Shown one piece after another: positions 40,113 through 50,671 of a stretch of 64,000 bases of DNA. Position 1 is the stretch's first letter; the number at the start of each line of letters is the position of its first letter. The DNA lies in the NCBI RefSeq assembly GCF_000026945.1, contig NC_012860.1, forward strand, positions 2,418,001-2,482,000. The letters run 5' to 3'. The notes beneath the pieces were generated by a model, which was given only the letters and a program-made list of their open reading frames with translations, was not told where the DNA came from and ran no database searches. A program made the position numbers and the translations under genes. This stretch comes from Candida dubliniensis CD36 (taxonomy: Eukaryota > Ascomycota > Pichiomycetes > Serinales > Debaryomycetaceae).

Positions 40113-41643
40113 ATCTAACTTTTTAAGGGCTAGGAACAAATGACAGACATTATTAAATGCTTCAATATTGATACAAGCTAGTTTCACCTACTGTATAACG
40201 CTGCTTTAGCCTTTTATTTTTTTTTTTTTTTTTTGAAAACACCACTTTGGAAGTTTGTCAGAATTTGGTATCAATTATATAGCAAATAGGTTTGAAAGTA
40301 CATGTATTATATTATTTGTCGACTCTAATGGTAATTATTTCGTTAGATTTGTTTTGAAATCGAAGAGACATTAACTTCAACTTAAAAAATGATAAATAAA
40401 ACGCATGCACGAAATTGTAGATTGCTATGTGTTAGTCTACGATAGGGAGTATTATTAGACGCAGTTTGAATGTGGGACTAAAACAATAGTATGGACAGAC
40501 TCTTCTAAAAATTCAGCCACACGAAAACACACGAGTGGCTGATTTTAAACAATCAAATAAGAAGGAAAGCCAGTAACCAACAATTTCCAGCTAAACTACG
40601 TTACAATAATGTAACGTATTCACAAAACCCGTAAACTTGAAAACTACCCTGAAACCAATTGTGGACCTTAGAGCTAAAAAGTGTGCGTTGTGAATACCAT
40701 TAATATGTAACATCTTTACCACCTCTTTCGCTATCATAAATACAATCTTTGGACATTATTACATTTTGATAAAATTAAAAAACCTTTAAGATGCCTGTAG
40801 GTGTCTATGAGAAAGCCTACTATCGATCTGTTAATAGTCACAAGTATAATGAAACGACATTACCACAATTTTATTGTCAGCAAACTTGTTCTAGATAACA
40901 TCATTTTAAACCAAAGAAAAAAATACAAACATAGAAATTATATTGATAAGGAGTAAACCTTTTGAAACGTGTTAACAAATATTGGTGGTGGTAATGACGA
41001 ATTATTACACACCCCTCAAACTGTGCAAGAACAAATTGATGTCGTATGAAAACTACTACTCGTCCCTGAGCAAAAGTCGTACCCATTGTTGCAAAAAAAT
41101 AAAGTTTTCCATGATGGGAACAAACAATAGGAGTGTCTTTGGCTTGTAAGGCATAACAAATATTAAACACACGTTAGACGATCAAAATACAATAAAACTT
41201 GAAAATTGTGTTAAGAGTTTATCACCCCCCCCCCCCTCCCTCCATCCCTTTTATTTCATGTATATTCCGTATAATAAATATTCTTTCATTTACGTAACAA
41301 AACAAGAAAAAGGTGTTGAAAGAATTTCTATCAGAAATAAAACTTTCAAACTATATTACTCTGCTACGTTGATAACATTAGAGACGGATCCAAGATATTT
41401 TGTTTTTGTTTTCTATTAAATTGGAAAGTTCTTATTAAGCATATTTGCAATAAAAAAAAAAAAAACCAAATAAGCGGTATAGAGTTATTGAGCCGTTAGT
41501 TGAAACAATTGCTAAACGGAAGTTAAAGGAAAGAGTTTGAGTATCGAGATCATCGCTGGTGTGTTGTTGCTAACTCTAAATAATCGAAACAATAATAGAA
41601 ATATAGACGACAATCAGGTCCCAAATTCTTTTTCTTGAATAAA
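40113..41643. other. Long intergenic region downstream of ESF1
   Basis: About 1.5 kb with no supported gene. It contains T and A tracts, a C12 homopolymer (41225-41236) followed by CCCTCCCTCC, and short frames without family resemblance (for example 40901-41170 minus). It probably holds the promoter or leader of the 41644 gene. Confidence 0.5.
41225..41236 (+). repeat. C12 homopolymer with flanking CCCTCC
   Basis: Twelve consecutive C residues continued by TCCCTCC, exceptional in this AT-rich DNA; the CCCCT motif could also act as a stress element. Confidence 0.9.
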
Positions 41644-42177
41644 ATGGTATCAAGAAAATCATCTTCAAGCTCCAACAAGACTAGCACTTCCACTGATACT
41701 ATGATCGAGACAATTGGCAAACCACAAACAGTCAATACCAGTTACACAAGCAGCCACGAGTTTATCCCGTCGAGACCGCCTCCACCCCCTAAAATTGGTT
41801 CTGCTCTGGAAGATACCGAGGAAAATACCAGCAGTTCTCAATCATCAAAAGTATCTAAACAGGATAAATTACAAGAGTTTTCAAAAAAATTATTCAAGAA
41901 GACATCTTCAAGTTCTTTGAATAAGAAGACATTTTATCAAAAGTTGCGAGGCAAGGAAAAGAAGAAACAAAGGATTCATGGAACAGGGGTCGACAAAAAC
42001 ATACAGACAGATGATATTACCAACTCTTTAACGTTAGATATGTTGGATGTAAAAAAGAAACGGGAAAAAAGGTACAGAGAAAATGTGACCCTGTCTTTGA
42101 AAACATTTTTGGACTCCAATACCCTGAATGGTGCTGTTGATTCATTCAAAGATTATGTAGAAAATAGCCTCATATAG
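41644..42177 (+). CDS. Unrecognised basic Ser-rich protein
   Basis: 177 residues from the ATG at 41644 (MVSRKSSSSSNKTSTSTD); the frame begins three codons earlier at TTG. I do not recognise it. The N-terminal ~70 residues are Ser/Thr-rich with a PPPPP run (SRPPPPPKIG, ~47). The middle is basic (KKLFKKTSSSSLNKKTFYQKLRGKEKKKQRIHGTGVDKNIQTDD), and the C-terminus has possible helices (SLTLDMLDVKKKREKRYRENVTLSLKTFLD ... FKDYVENSLI). No signal peptide or membrane helix. Polyproline plus basic regions could mean an SH3- or actin/nucleus-linked protein, but that is a guess. Probably genus- or clade-restricted. Convergent with RTG3. Confidence 0.65.
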   Translation: MVSRKSSSSSNKTSTSTDTMIETIGKPQTVNTSYTSSHEFIPSRPPPPPKIGSALEDTEENTSSSQSSKVSKQDKLQEFSKKLFKKTSSSSLNKKTFYQKLRGKEKKKQRIHGTGVDKNIQTDDITNSLTLDMLDVKKKREKRYRENVTLSLKTFLDSNTLNGAVDSFKDYVENSLI

Positions 42178-42459
42178 TTAAATCATACAAATGTCCATCC
42201 CAAAAAAAATTGTAGTGCTGCTCTCTTAATATAAATACTCATCCACAAATCCATTTATGATAGATATCCATACGTCAATAATCCAAATTCCAAATCTTAT
42301 GGTTTATTGAATCATGTCAGATAGTTCATATCAAGATGATTAAAAAATGAAAAAAAAAAAAAAAAAAAAAGTGTCTATTAACAACCCTAATACAAAAAAA
42401 AAATAAACGTCAAAATTATAATACTTATACTACTACCCTCCAAAGATTTAAAATTATAA

Positions 42460-44028
42460 TCAGATATTCTCAGTACTAGTACCAATATCTGCAAAAAAAT
42501 CTTCTGGATTATAGTTTGCAATTTCTCTGTTGGAAGTGGTGGAACCAGTACTTTGATCAAAATAATAAGCGTCATGTGATTGAAACTGTGATTGCTGTGA
42601 GGATGTTTGTGATTGTGCTTGACTCGAGGTATTGGATCCATTGGAATTCTCTAAAAGTTCAATCTGTGCCAATAAATTTACTCTTGTAATTTCTTGTTGT
42701 TTTAAAACATAATTTAAATGGTTAATATAATCGACTGACCTATTCAATATCGTGGATTTATTAGGTTTAGTCTCTTTCACTTTGACTGAGCCAATTAATT
42801 CACTCAATTCACCAGATTCAATTGAACCCTTTCTTTGGAAATTCTGAACTGCACTCAACGGTGGATTTAATAAAGAAGGGGGCACTATAACTCCCAATTC
42901 TTTTATTCTTTCCTTGATAAGATCACGTCTTCTTCTTTCCACGGCATTGTGGAATTCACGTCTTCGTTTCATTTTCTCTTCTTTACTCAATTGCTTGGTA
43001 GGAACATCACGATTTAGCCCATTTCCAGAAGATGTTGGTACCGACGAGCTCAACGCTGAAGAATGAGGCGGTGGACTTAAAGCATTCCAATTCTCGGTTT
43101 TGATTGGTGGGTGCTGAGGCGGAGAATTCAAGTAGGGGATAGCATCAACCCCAGCTGGAGAGGCAAACGTGGGATTGAGTTGTGGAGATAAATACGATGA
43201 GGCTGGAAGATCTGGTACAGTGTTATTATTATTTGAAAAGGAGGCGCCACTAATGCTTTGTCGTTTAGAAAAATCTGGACTGAAAGCCAAGTTATTCTTG
43301 TTGTCTTCTGCAATAGAGCCCAACCCACTCAAGTGTTCACCTCTAGTTGACGGAGAAAAAAACTGTGGATTTAGAAAAGAAGACTCATCGTTATTCTGTG
43401 GTGATATGAGTTCATCCAAATTGACCGAATTAGATATTGGGTTGACAAATTGCTGACCCGATAAATTAGGAGAAAGCGGACGTGGAGATGTGTTGCTATT
43501 CTGCAAATGCAATTGCGGGCCCAAAATTGCTTGGGAGAATGCTACATCATCCAAAAAAGGCTCATTTGTAAAAGAACCAGGAATTGAACCACCCCCAAAC
43601 ACATTTGTATCAGACTGGGCATTGAATGTTGTAAATCCCATTGGACTTAGATAATCCTGTCCATCCACAAGCTGAGTATTAGAATTATACGCTGAAATCT
43701 CTGTTGAATTGTTGGATGTGTTGAGGTTGGCATTCAGATTACCGCTGCCGGAGTAGCCGCTATAATTGATATTCAATGAATAGTCATTCTGAGCGTTATT
43801 ATTATTTGCATCAAAATTCAAGTTCAACAGTTGGTTTTGCTGTAGTTGTTGTTGGTGTTGTTGGTGTTGCTGGTGTTGCTGATACAGTTGAGGTTGCAGG
43901 GCTAAGTTACTATTGCTATCATAATTGTAATTACTTGTATACTCAAAATTAGGTGTTTCTGAATCCGCGTTATTCACATTTGAATTTGGGATATAGTCAG
44001 CTGAACTGTTGTTTAAGTAATCTCCCAT
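42460..44028 (-). CDS. RTG3: bHLH-Zip transcription factor Rtg3
   Basis: 522 residues. The N-terminal ~330 are Asn/Ser/Gln-rich, with a QQHQQHQQHQQQ run (~50-62) and SP-rich phosphorylation-prone segments. The bHLH lies at ~350-440: basic region KRRREFHNAVERRRRDLIKERIKELG, an enlarged loop with VPPSLLNPPLSAV and a Ser/Glu insertion, then helix 2 KPNKSTILNRSVDYINHLNYVLKQQ and a short zipper. The EFHNAVERRRR basic region and loop with PPSLLN are characteristic of Rtg3, the retrograde-response factor acting with Rtg1; in C. albicans it also affects sphingolipid and galactose metabolism. AGGGG-type elements lie ~350 bp upstream. Confidence 0.92.
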   Translation of the reverse strand: MGDYLNNSSADYIPNSNVNNADSETPNFEYTSNYNYDSNSNLALQPQLYQQHQQHQQHQQQLQQNQLLNLNFDANNNNAQNDYSLNINYSGYSGSGNLNANLNTSNNSTEISAYNSNTQLVDGQDYLSPMGFTTFNAQSDTNVFGGGSIPGSFTNEPFLDDVAFSQAILGPQLHLQNSNTSPRPLSPNLSGQQFVNPISNSVNLDELISPQNNDESSFLNPQFFSPSTRGEHLSGLGSIAEDNKNNLAFSPDFSKRQSISGASFSNNNNTVPDLPASSYLSPQLNPTFASPAGVDAIPYLNSPPQHPPIKTENWNALSPPPHSSALSSSVPTSSGNGLNRDVPTKQLSKEEKMKRRREFHNAVERRRRDLIKERIKELGVIVPPSLLNPPLSAVQNFQRKGSIESGELSELIGSVKVKETKPNKSTILNRSVDYINHLNYVLKQQEITRVNLLAQIELLENSNGSNTSSQAQSQTSSQQSQFQSHDAYYFDQSTGSTTSNREIANYNPEDFFADIGTSTENI

Positions 44029-44731
44029 ATTTGCTTTTTGTTAAGATGATTGTTGTTGGTGATTCCAATCAATTGTGTATATAGTTGGGAGTCGAGAATT
44101 AGTATAATTTGTGGATGTTTTTTTTTTTTTCTTTTTTTCTCTAATTACTTCAGCTGGGTTTTTTTCTTTTCCTCAATTTCCTTAATTCTAATTTAACTTT
44201 ATATTTTTGTTTTGTTTTCTCTCTCCCTTTGTTGAATTTTTAAAATCAATTATTAAATATGAATGTGTGTGTTTCTCTGGTGGTTAATCTTTTATTTATA
44301 TTGTAAGGATCTTTTTCTTTTTTCCTTTCTTCTTTTTTGACCTTCGTTACACACTTCTTTTATCAAACAAGGAGGGGGGGAGGGGAAGAATGATACTGAG
44401 TGTAAATTACCCGGATATATTTTTATGAGTTTAGAATTGTCAATTTTATTGATTTCAAACTACTACTAGAAGAATGAAACGATCGTTAGATATATTAGTT
44501 ATACATTCTTTTTTATAAATTCAATGCATCAATGCTCAAGTAGAAGTCAAAAACTACCAAGGCAGGTTTATACAAATATTTCAAATTGGTGAGCTCCCAT
44601 TGCTTCCGAGCTGCATTTCGTACCTCCAGCCCACTTTTGTTAGCTATGCCGGAGCACCCACTTATGTTCTTGTAAGCCAATTCAAACAACACTATAATAT
44701 GATCAAAATAATATACAACAAAAAAATAATC
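44029..44731. other. CGR1-RTG3 intergenic region
   Basis: 703 bp between tandem minus-strand genes. Contains T-rich tracts near RTG3 and the G-rich AGGGGGGGAGGGG block (44373-44385). No gene seen. Confidence 0.5.
44373..44385 (-). promoter_or_regulatory. G-rich STRE-like block upstream of RTG3
   Basis: AGGGGGGGAGGGG carries two AGGGG cores about 350 bp upstream of the RTG3 ATG; stress-element role inferred. Confidence 0.35.
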
Positions 44732-45139
44732 CTAACGTTCTTTCAATAATTTATTTCTCTTTTCTCTCTTTCTCATCCTTTCCACTTTTTTAGCATGCAT
44801 TTTAGTAGCCATTCTTTCATATCTTTCTTTTTCTGCTTTAATTTCTTTCCGTCTTTTTAAATCAGCAATTCTTTGATTTTTAACAGATTCTTTTTCATCC
44901 TTCATCTCCTTCAATCTTGCTTTATATTGTTCTTCTTCCAATCGTTTTAGTTCACGTTGCTTGAATGAATCCTTCTTTGTTTTCGATACCACTCCCAAAG
45001 TCTTGACACGAAAGGCATCCTTTTTTATTTTCCAATCTTTCCCATTGACTCTTGAACCTTCTCCTTTGTCTTTAGGAGCTAAAGGGTCTATATATTTCTT
45101 TGGTATTTCTTCGTATTGGAGGTTAGAACTCGAGCTCAT
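44732..45139 (-). CDS. CGR1: 60S rRNA-processing protein Cgr1
   Basis: 135 residues, highly charged and helical. Matches yeast Cgr1 (120 aa): RVNGKDWKIKKDAFRVK at ~30-45, then a continuous basic coiled region ending KAEKERYERMATKMHAKKVERMRKREKRNKLLKER, nearly identical to the family C-terminus. Cgr1 is nucleolar and needed for 60S pre-rRNA processing; the C. albicans gene was named for growth-related expression. A TCACGTGA box lies ~275 bp upstream. Confidence 0.95.
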   Translation of the reverse strand: MSSSSNLQYEEIPKKYIDPLAPKDKGEGSRVNGKDWKIKKDAFRVKTLGVVSKTKKDSFKQRELKRLEEEQYKARLKEMKDEKESVKNQRIADLKRRKEIKAEKERYERMATKMHAKKVERMRKREKRNKLLKER

Positions 45140-45451
45140 CTTGATTAATTCTATATTGCAGTAAAAATGGAAAGGAAAAAAAAAAATAGTTTTTTGAGAA
45201 AAATTGTGCTCTATGGAGATGATCTCTTTTTTTTTTTGGCCACAAAAAAGAAATAATATACACCAAAATTGTGATTTTTCTACCTGGACTAAGAATAACC
45301 AGAAAATTTCGATTCACAAGATACCTATAATTGAGAGATTCTGTAGTTAGGATAAATCACCAACTTTTTAATAATAATAGAGAGAAATATGTTTCAAACT
45401 ACATAATTGTCTATCACGTGACAAATACAAATGGTTATACATTGTAACGTA
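45140..45451. other. CGR1 upstream / PEX30-like downstream intergenic
   Basis: 312 bp. TCACGTGA at 45414-45421 and GAAAAATT-type RRPE-like sequences near 45199 are candidates for CGR1 control. No gene seen. Confidence 0.45.
45414..45421. promoter_or_regulatory. TCACGTGA E-box upstream of CGR1
   Basis: Perfect 8-bp Cbf1-type palindrome in the CGR1 upstream region, 30 bp from the PEX30-like stop on the other side. Confidence 0.4.
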
Positions 45452-46642
45452 CTACTCATCGTACACGGTTTCTCTTTTGTCAATAATCAATGTGGCTCTT
45501 CTGGTCCACTTTCTTGAACGTGTGTATCTACTAAATCCGTCTCTGACTCTTCCATTACCCCAATTGCTGTCATAATAGACCCACCCGTCGTGAGCTTTTG
45601 CTTTTTGGTATTCAAGTTCCAAATTCCAGTCATCATCTATCCATTCCCACAGATATGCATATAAGTCATTTTCAAACACTGGGAACGGGAAATTCTCTTT
45701 ATGAACCGTAATATTCGGAGCCAAATTCAACGAGCCGTCATAGCAAAAGTTGGGACGTTCACTAGGGTACAACAATGACGACCAACCCACACCCAACCAT
45801 CTCCTTTCGTTCTCTAAAATTTCAAAGACCACTGTCTGTTTAAGTTGTGTAGGCGAAACTACTCGTTTCTTTATGATTTTAAAATCCGATAATACTGGAA
45901 TACCCCCTAACCCTTCTGCATCGCTGTTGCTAGCACTTGCAACTCGTGAAACTGTCTGATATTCATTTGGATCATAATCCTTTCTAATTTTAATGTCCAA
46001 CCCAGTTATATAAAGAACGGCAATTCTAACATACAATGATCTCCAAAGCAATCTCCGAATGGCAAACGAGTATGGTGAATGAAATGTGAACAAAAAGAGC
46101 CCTAAAAATAAAATATACTTTTGAGGCGGTATTAATGTTTTCAGAACTGCAAAATTGAGGGGAGTTAGAAAAATGGAGGCAATTACCAATTTTATAAAAT
46201 GCTTTCTTTGAATTGGAACGTGTTTGATGGGGCGTAATAACATCTCACATCTAATAGTTATATTATGCAATGTGTACAACACTTCTTCAATTGTAGGTTT
46301 TTCATCGTACTTGGAATCATAAATTATCGAAGAGATGAACCACACTATACTGGAGAATGCAAGTGTCATCAATATAGGCAAAATAACATGGCTTACCCAA
46401 TTCCAGTACACAACAATACAGGAATAGCATGTCAACAACAAAAAGTTCTGATAATGATCATCATTGGTCCATGTAAGAATTTCCAAAAAATTGTCAATAA
46501 GTAATAAATATGGGAAAATTTGGGATAAGGCAGTTGATAGTTTTGGTGATTCAATTAATAATCGGGATGTAGGGGTATTTGTTAACAATTTGGTATCTGT
46601 GGGTTCAAATGTAGCGCGAATGTGGGATTTGAATTCAGGCAT
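45452..46642 (-). CDS. Peroxisomal/ER membrane protein of the Pex30 family (dysferlin domain)
   Basis: 396 residues. Hydrophobic segments at ~40-60, 65-110 and 150-200 form the reticulon-like membrane part of the Pex24/Pex30 family (LLIESPKLSTALSQIFPYLLLIDNFLEILTW at the entry). The C-terminal half (~235-390) is a DysF domain: VVFEILENERRWLGVGWSSLL, then WEWIDDDWNLE, HDGWVYYDSNWGNGRVRDGFSRYTRSRKWTRRATLI. These proteins shape ER subdomains where pre-peroxisomes and lipid droplets form. Which of Pex28-32 it corresponds to is uncertain; the compact size resembles Pex31/Pex32. Confidence 0.85.
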   Translation of the reverse strand: MPEFKSHIRATFEPTDTKLLTNTPTSRLLIESPKLSTALSQIFPYLLLIDNFLEILTWTNDDHYQNFLLLTCYSCIVVYWNWVSHVILPILMTLAFSSIVWFISSIIYDSKYDEKPTIEEVLYTLHNITIRCEMLLRPIKHVPIQRKHFIKLVIASIFLTPLNFAVLKTLIPPQKYILFLGLFLFTFHSPYSFAIRRLLWRSLYVRIAVLYITGLDIKIRKDYDPNEYQTVSRVASASNSDAEGLGGIPVLSDFKIIKKRVVSPTQLKQTVVFEILENERRWLGVGWSSLLYPSERPNFCYDGSLNLAPNITVHKENFPFPVFENDLYAYLWEWIDDDWNLELEYQKAKAHDGWVYYDSNWGNGRVRDGFSRYTRSRKWTRRATLIIDKRETVYDE

Positions 46643-48346
46643 TTTGATTATGTTTAGGCTTTAACAAGTCTGAATAGATTGATCACGACCTCCTGGGTTT
46701 GTACATAGGATTTTGAAAGTAAAGCTACTTTTCCATGGGGAAAAATTTAGTATTTGACTTGTTACTCACTTATTTCTCTGTTGCTGACATATGCCAACGA
46801 CATTTGCCATGTGAGAAAATAAACAATACGCATGAAAAGAGATCAACACCTAATATGGAGTAATATGCGGCTTTCTATTATAGAGACTGGACTATATTGG
46901 GGTTATGTCCAACATTGAGGAAATCAATGACTGATGAGCATGGGCAAAATAACTTATTAATTGTCAAGGGCAACTAACTCAAGGGGTCAACTGTTAGATT
47001 AAAATATTTCAAATTAATTCAATTTTTAGACCCTCACCAAAGGATTTCTCAAATTATCGGAAAGGAACAATTATTCCTTATCGTATTTGTTTCTTTTTTT
47101 TTTTTTTTTTTTTCCAAACCACCACCACACTTATAAAAACTAAGAAGATAGAACACTTTTAGTCATGTTCAAGTTGATGATGATAAATCTACCGTTGAAA
47201 TTTAGTAATGCTTATTAATCAACTTTTTGTAATTGCAGAGCCTTCGGGTAAATTTAATTCCAGCTTGATAAACAAGAAGACCAAGAAAAAAATGCAACTA
47301 ATGTGTGTTACACATTTGATTACAACTTGCTTGTTGGCCAAAAAAAAAAAAAAGTACTACATTAAAAGGAATTTCATTGTATATTCGGGGCTGTGTATGT
47401 GACTAGGAATTGCTAAGGAGCGTTTATTGTCCTACAAAGTGTGTAGCAGGATATTCCACTGCAGAGATAGACCTTCTGTGTCAGTTGAATTACGGTGTTT
47501 TATCTACGACTTAAGCCTGATATTATTTTGCCTCTAGTAGGTTTGCACCGTTATTTGCAAGCAAACAATAGACCAGAAATACAAGAGGTGAAGAAAACGT
47601 AATCTTAGGTAATATAATTGTATAATTGCATCCGGTGCAGATACTGCAAACTATATCTCAAACTGAAACCAATATTTTCCATAGTAATCTTTCCCACTTC
47701 AAGTAATACTTGAGCTTTTACATTTGTTGCATAACTACTTCTGAAACTCCCCGTCATATTCTTTCTATCACTATTAAACTTCCCCATTTTAAAAAGATCT
47801 AGAATCTCAAAAAGAATAAAGCAAAACTCACAATGCCTGACCCTTTGTTATTCTGTATCAATAGTGAAATGAAAATACAATAAGAATATTCTTGCTATTG
47901 TCAATACTTGCAGATGTAGTTATTGTTCTCTATTTCTGTATTCAAGAATTTGAAAAGAACAGCTTTCAGTTGAGGTTTCCATCTAGACAAGCCCACTCTA
48001 TGATTTATCCAATAAAGGCTTCATTGTTTGATATAATTTTGTGCTTCTTTCTATGTGTTGGTTTATATACACATCATGGATAGGAGCCACAAAACTTCCA
48101 AGAATACCACTGTTCCGTTGTCTTTTTTTGTTTTGTTTTTTGCATCCTCACAAGAAATTCTTGGTATGTTAATCTAGCAACAATAAAAATTGGTTTAATT
48201 CAAGTACTTCTTTTAATCAGATAGATTAAAAAAGAGGCAAAGTAATTTCTATCTTCTCATCAATAAATGTGTATATATACCAACTGAAATATCTCTCTGG
48301 TGTTGCCTCTCTCACGTACTCTATAATCTCCATCAGAATATCCAAA
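46643..48346. other. Long divergent intergenic region, PEX30-like to ferric reductase
   Basis: About 1.7 kb with no supported gene. Contains a T20-type tract (~47093-47113), A tracts, and short frames without resemblance (47208-47402, 47605-47787, 47892-48083). TATATATA at ~48270 is in promoter position for the reductase. The length fits an iron- or morphogenesis-regulated promoter. Confidence 0.5.
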
Positions 48347-50377
48347 ATGAAAATACAAACTTGTATTTATCTTTTACCAATTCTATCCGTGACCTTAGCA
48401 ATAAGGGTTACTCAAAAAAAAGATCTTGCTTATGCCGCTTGCAAATCTTTGCTCACTCAATCTGCAAGTTCTTCTTTGCCTGATCCATTCTGTGACGCGG
48501 AAAACCAGTCAGCTATGGGATCAATGGCTATCTGCTTAGTTGAAAATTTTGAAGGATCTCCCAAAGACTATTATCGTCCATATTTAAAAGCATGTTCTAT
48601 ATCTGAACAGACATTTTTCGCATCATATAAGAATGCAACAAATCACATACCAGCATCATTACTGGATCAAGATTCTAACACGACTCACCCAATCAGGCTC
48701 TCATATGATAATGTGCAGTTACTGTATAATCAGTTGTACCGTAAAACTTTGAATGATAATTACAGTGTTTGGTTTGGAACGGTTTTATTGGCATATTGGG
48801 GACTCGTCATGTTGGTAGCCAGTTTCAATTACTGGTCTCACTTTTTGTTCCCTGGTTTTGTGAAAATTTTACATGGTTCAATATCCAACTTTATTAGACT
48901 GCATTTTATACTCGCCCCAACAGTTGGCAATAGACATGCTTCATCCGTGAAACATCTAAAGGTTTTTCGGGCTTATGTTCCCTTGAGGTTTGAGTCAATA
49001 ATTGTGTTAATATGGGCAATCTTATGTTTTATATTCTGTGGTATAAATCATTATCCAACGGGCCCAAACTTGTCCTCCCTAGTGGGAAACAGAGCTGCTC
49101 AGCTTGCTGGATTTTGCGTGCCTTTGCTCATCTTATTTGCTGGAAGAAATAATTTTTTGCAATGGTTAACTGGGTGGTCCCATGCCAGATTTCTTTTGTT
49201 TCACCGGTGGCAGGCACGCGTAATATTCATCATGATGTTAGTCCATGTAAGTGCAAAAACTTCTGTTTTGATACAATATGATATCTACTCTTCCACTTTC
49301 CTGCAGAGCTATATGGCATGGGCTATAGTTGCTGTCATTTCGTTAGGATTCTTGATTGGGCATTCTTGGCAATACTTTAGAGGCTCGAATTATGAAATAT
49401 TTTTAATTGTTCATCACATCTTGGCCATATTATTTATAGCAGGTGCATGGATTCACACTAGGGGAGCAGACACTCCTTATGCTTACTATGCAGCCACATC
49501 GATCTGGCTGTTTGATAAATTGGTTAGGTTAATTAGAGTGTCTCTGTATGGTGTTAAAAAGGCAAAGGTTGAATTGATCTCTGACGAAGTTTTGAAGGTA
49601 ACTGTACCCAGACCAGGTTGGTGGAAACGATTCCCAGGATCTTATGCCTATGTTTACTTTCTTAAACCAACAGCTTTCTGGCAATCACATCCATTTACTA
49701 TTGTTGATTCTGTTGAAGACGCCAATACGTTAACTTTTTGTATAAAAGTCAAAGGAGGCATGACTCATGGAATTTGTCAACAATTACTAAAGAAATCTAA
49801 TCAAATGGACGCTTTCCATGTTCTTATTGAGGGTCCATACTCTCAGCCTCATTCTGGGAGACATTTTGAAAACCTTGTCATGTTGAGCTCTGGTACTGGC
49901 ATTCCGGGACCTTACTTTACTGCTCTTGATTTGATTAGAAGAAATGACAATTCAACCAAACGAGTAAAATTCTATTGGATTATTCGTGACGTGAAGTCAA
50001 TTAATTGGTTCTTGGAGGAACTCTGCAAGTTAGAAGGATCAATAGTTGAGACAGTCATTTATATTTCCAACACAAACACCAATTTTCCTAGTTTAAAGAC
50101 GCAGGAAATTTCCAAGCAATTTGACAGTGATACCGAGCGGATTTCTTATTCAAGCGATTATTTGAAACATCGCTTGCAATTTGTGGAATTCCGATATGGT
50201 CGGCCAAGTGTACACGAGATTATTCATCAGGAAATTAAAGAAGCATGTAATTCAATTGGGTTTATTACTTGTGGTGCACCCCAAATGGTAGATAATGCTC
50301 GAATGGCGATTGTTAACTCGTTGAAACGTGATACCAGCAAAAGAATAGAGCTCTTTGAGGATTTTCAGGAATGGTAA
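48347..50377 (+). CDS. Ferric/cupric reductase (FRE/CFL family)
   Basis: 676 residues from the ATG at 48347 (MKIQTCIYLLPILSVTLAIRV, signal peptide); the longer frame begins at GTG. The lumenal/extracellular N-domain (~20-165) has several Cys and sequons. The membrane core (~165-420) carries paired heme-ligand histidines: HRWQARVIFIMMLVH and HHILAILFIAGAWIH. Then FAD-binding HPFTIVDS (~475), NADPH-binding GPYSQPHSG and SSGTGIPGPYFTALD (~535), and a C-terminal CGAPQMVDNAR. This is a complete plasma-membrane metalloreductase that reduces Fe3+/Cu2+ for uptake. Which of the many Candida paralogues it is I cannot say. Confidence 0.9.
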   Translation: MKIQTCIYLLPILSVTLAIRVTQKKDLAYAACKSLLTQSASSSLPDPFCDAENQSAMGSMAICLVENFEGSPKDYYRPYLKACSISEQTFFASYKNATNHIPASLLDQDSNTTHPIRLSYDNVQLLYNQLYRKTLNDNYSVWFGTVLLAYWGLVMLVASFNYWSHFLFPGFVKILHGSISNFIRLHFILAPTVGNRHASSVKHLKVFRAYVPLRFESIIVLIWAILCFIFCGINHYPTGPNLSSLVGNRAAQLAGFCVPLLILFAGRNNFLQWLTGWSHARFLLFHRWQARVIFIMMLVHVSAKTSVLIQYDIYSSTFLQSYMAWAIVAVISLGFLIGHSWQYFRGSNYEIFLIVHHILAILFIAGAWIHTRGADTPYAYYAATSIWLFDKLVRLIRVSLYGVKKAKVELISDEVLKVTVPRPGWWKRFPGSYAYVYFLKPTAFWQSHPFTIVDSVEDANTLTFCIKVKGGMTHGICQQLLKKSNQMDAFHVLIEGPYSQPHSGRHFENLVMLSSGTGIPGPYFTALDLIRRNDNSTKRVKFYWIIRDVKSINWFLEELCKLEGSIVETVIYISNTNTNFPSLKTQEISKQFDSDTERISYSSDYLKHRLQFVEFRYGRPSVHEIIHQEIKEACNSIGFITCGAPQMVDNARMAIVNSLKRDTSKRIELFEDFQEW

Positions 50378-50671
50378 GCTCCGTATTGTGTATATGTTTC
50401 AAGGCATATAGTGTTCTATTTTTATATATAGTTTTTGTCCGTTTGTATTAGATTCTCAGAAGTAAACATAGCTATAACTTATTATTTAGTTTGCAATATG
50501 TGCGTGTGCAAAGGTACAATTTGATCAGTAGTCACCCCCCAAAAAAAAAAGAATTGAGAAAACTTCAAATACGATGATGAAAAATTTTCAATTCTACTGA
50601 ACTCTTTTTTTTTTTTTTTTTTCTTTTCAAAATCTAAACTCAAACCAAATAAGAAAGACTTATTTATAACA

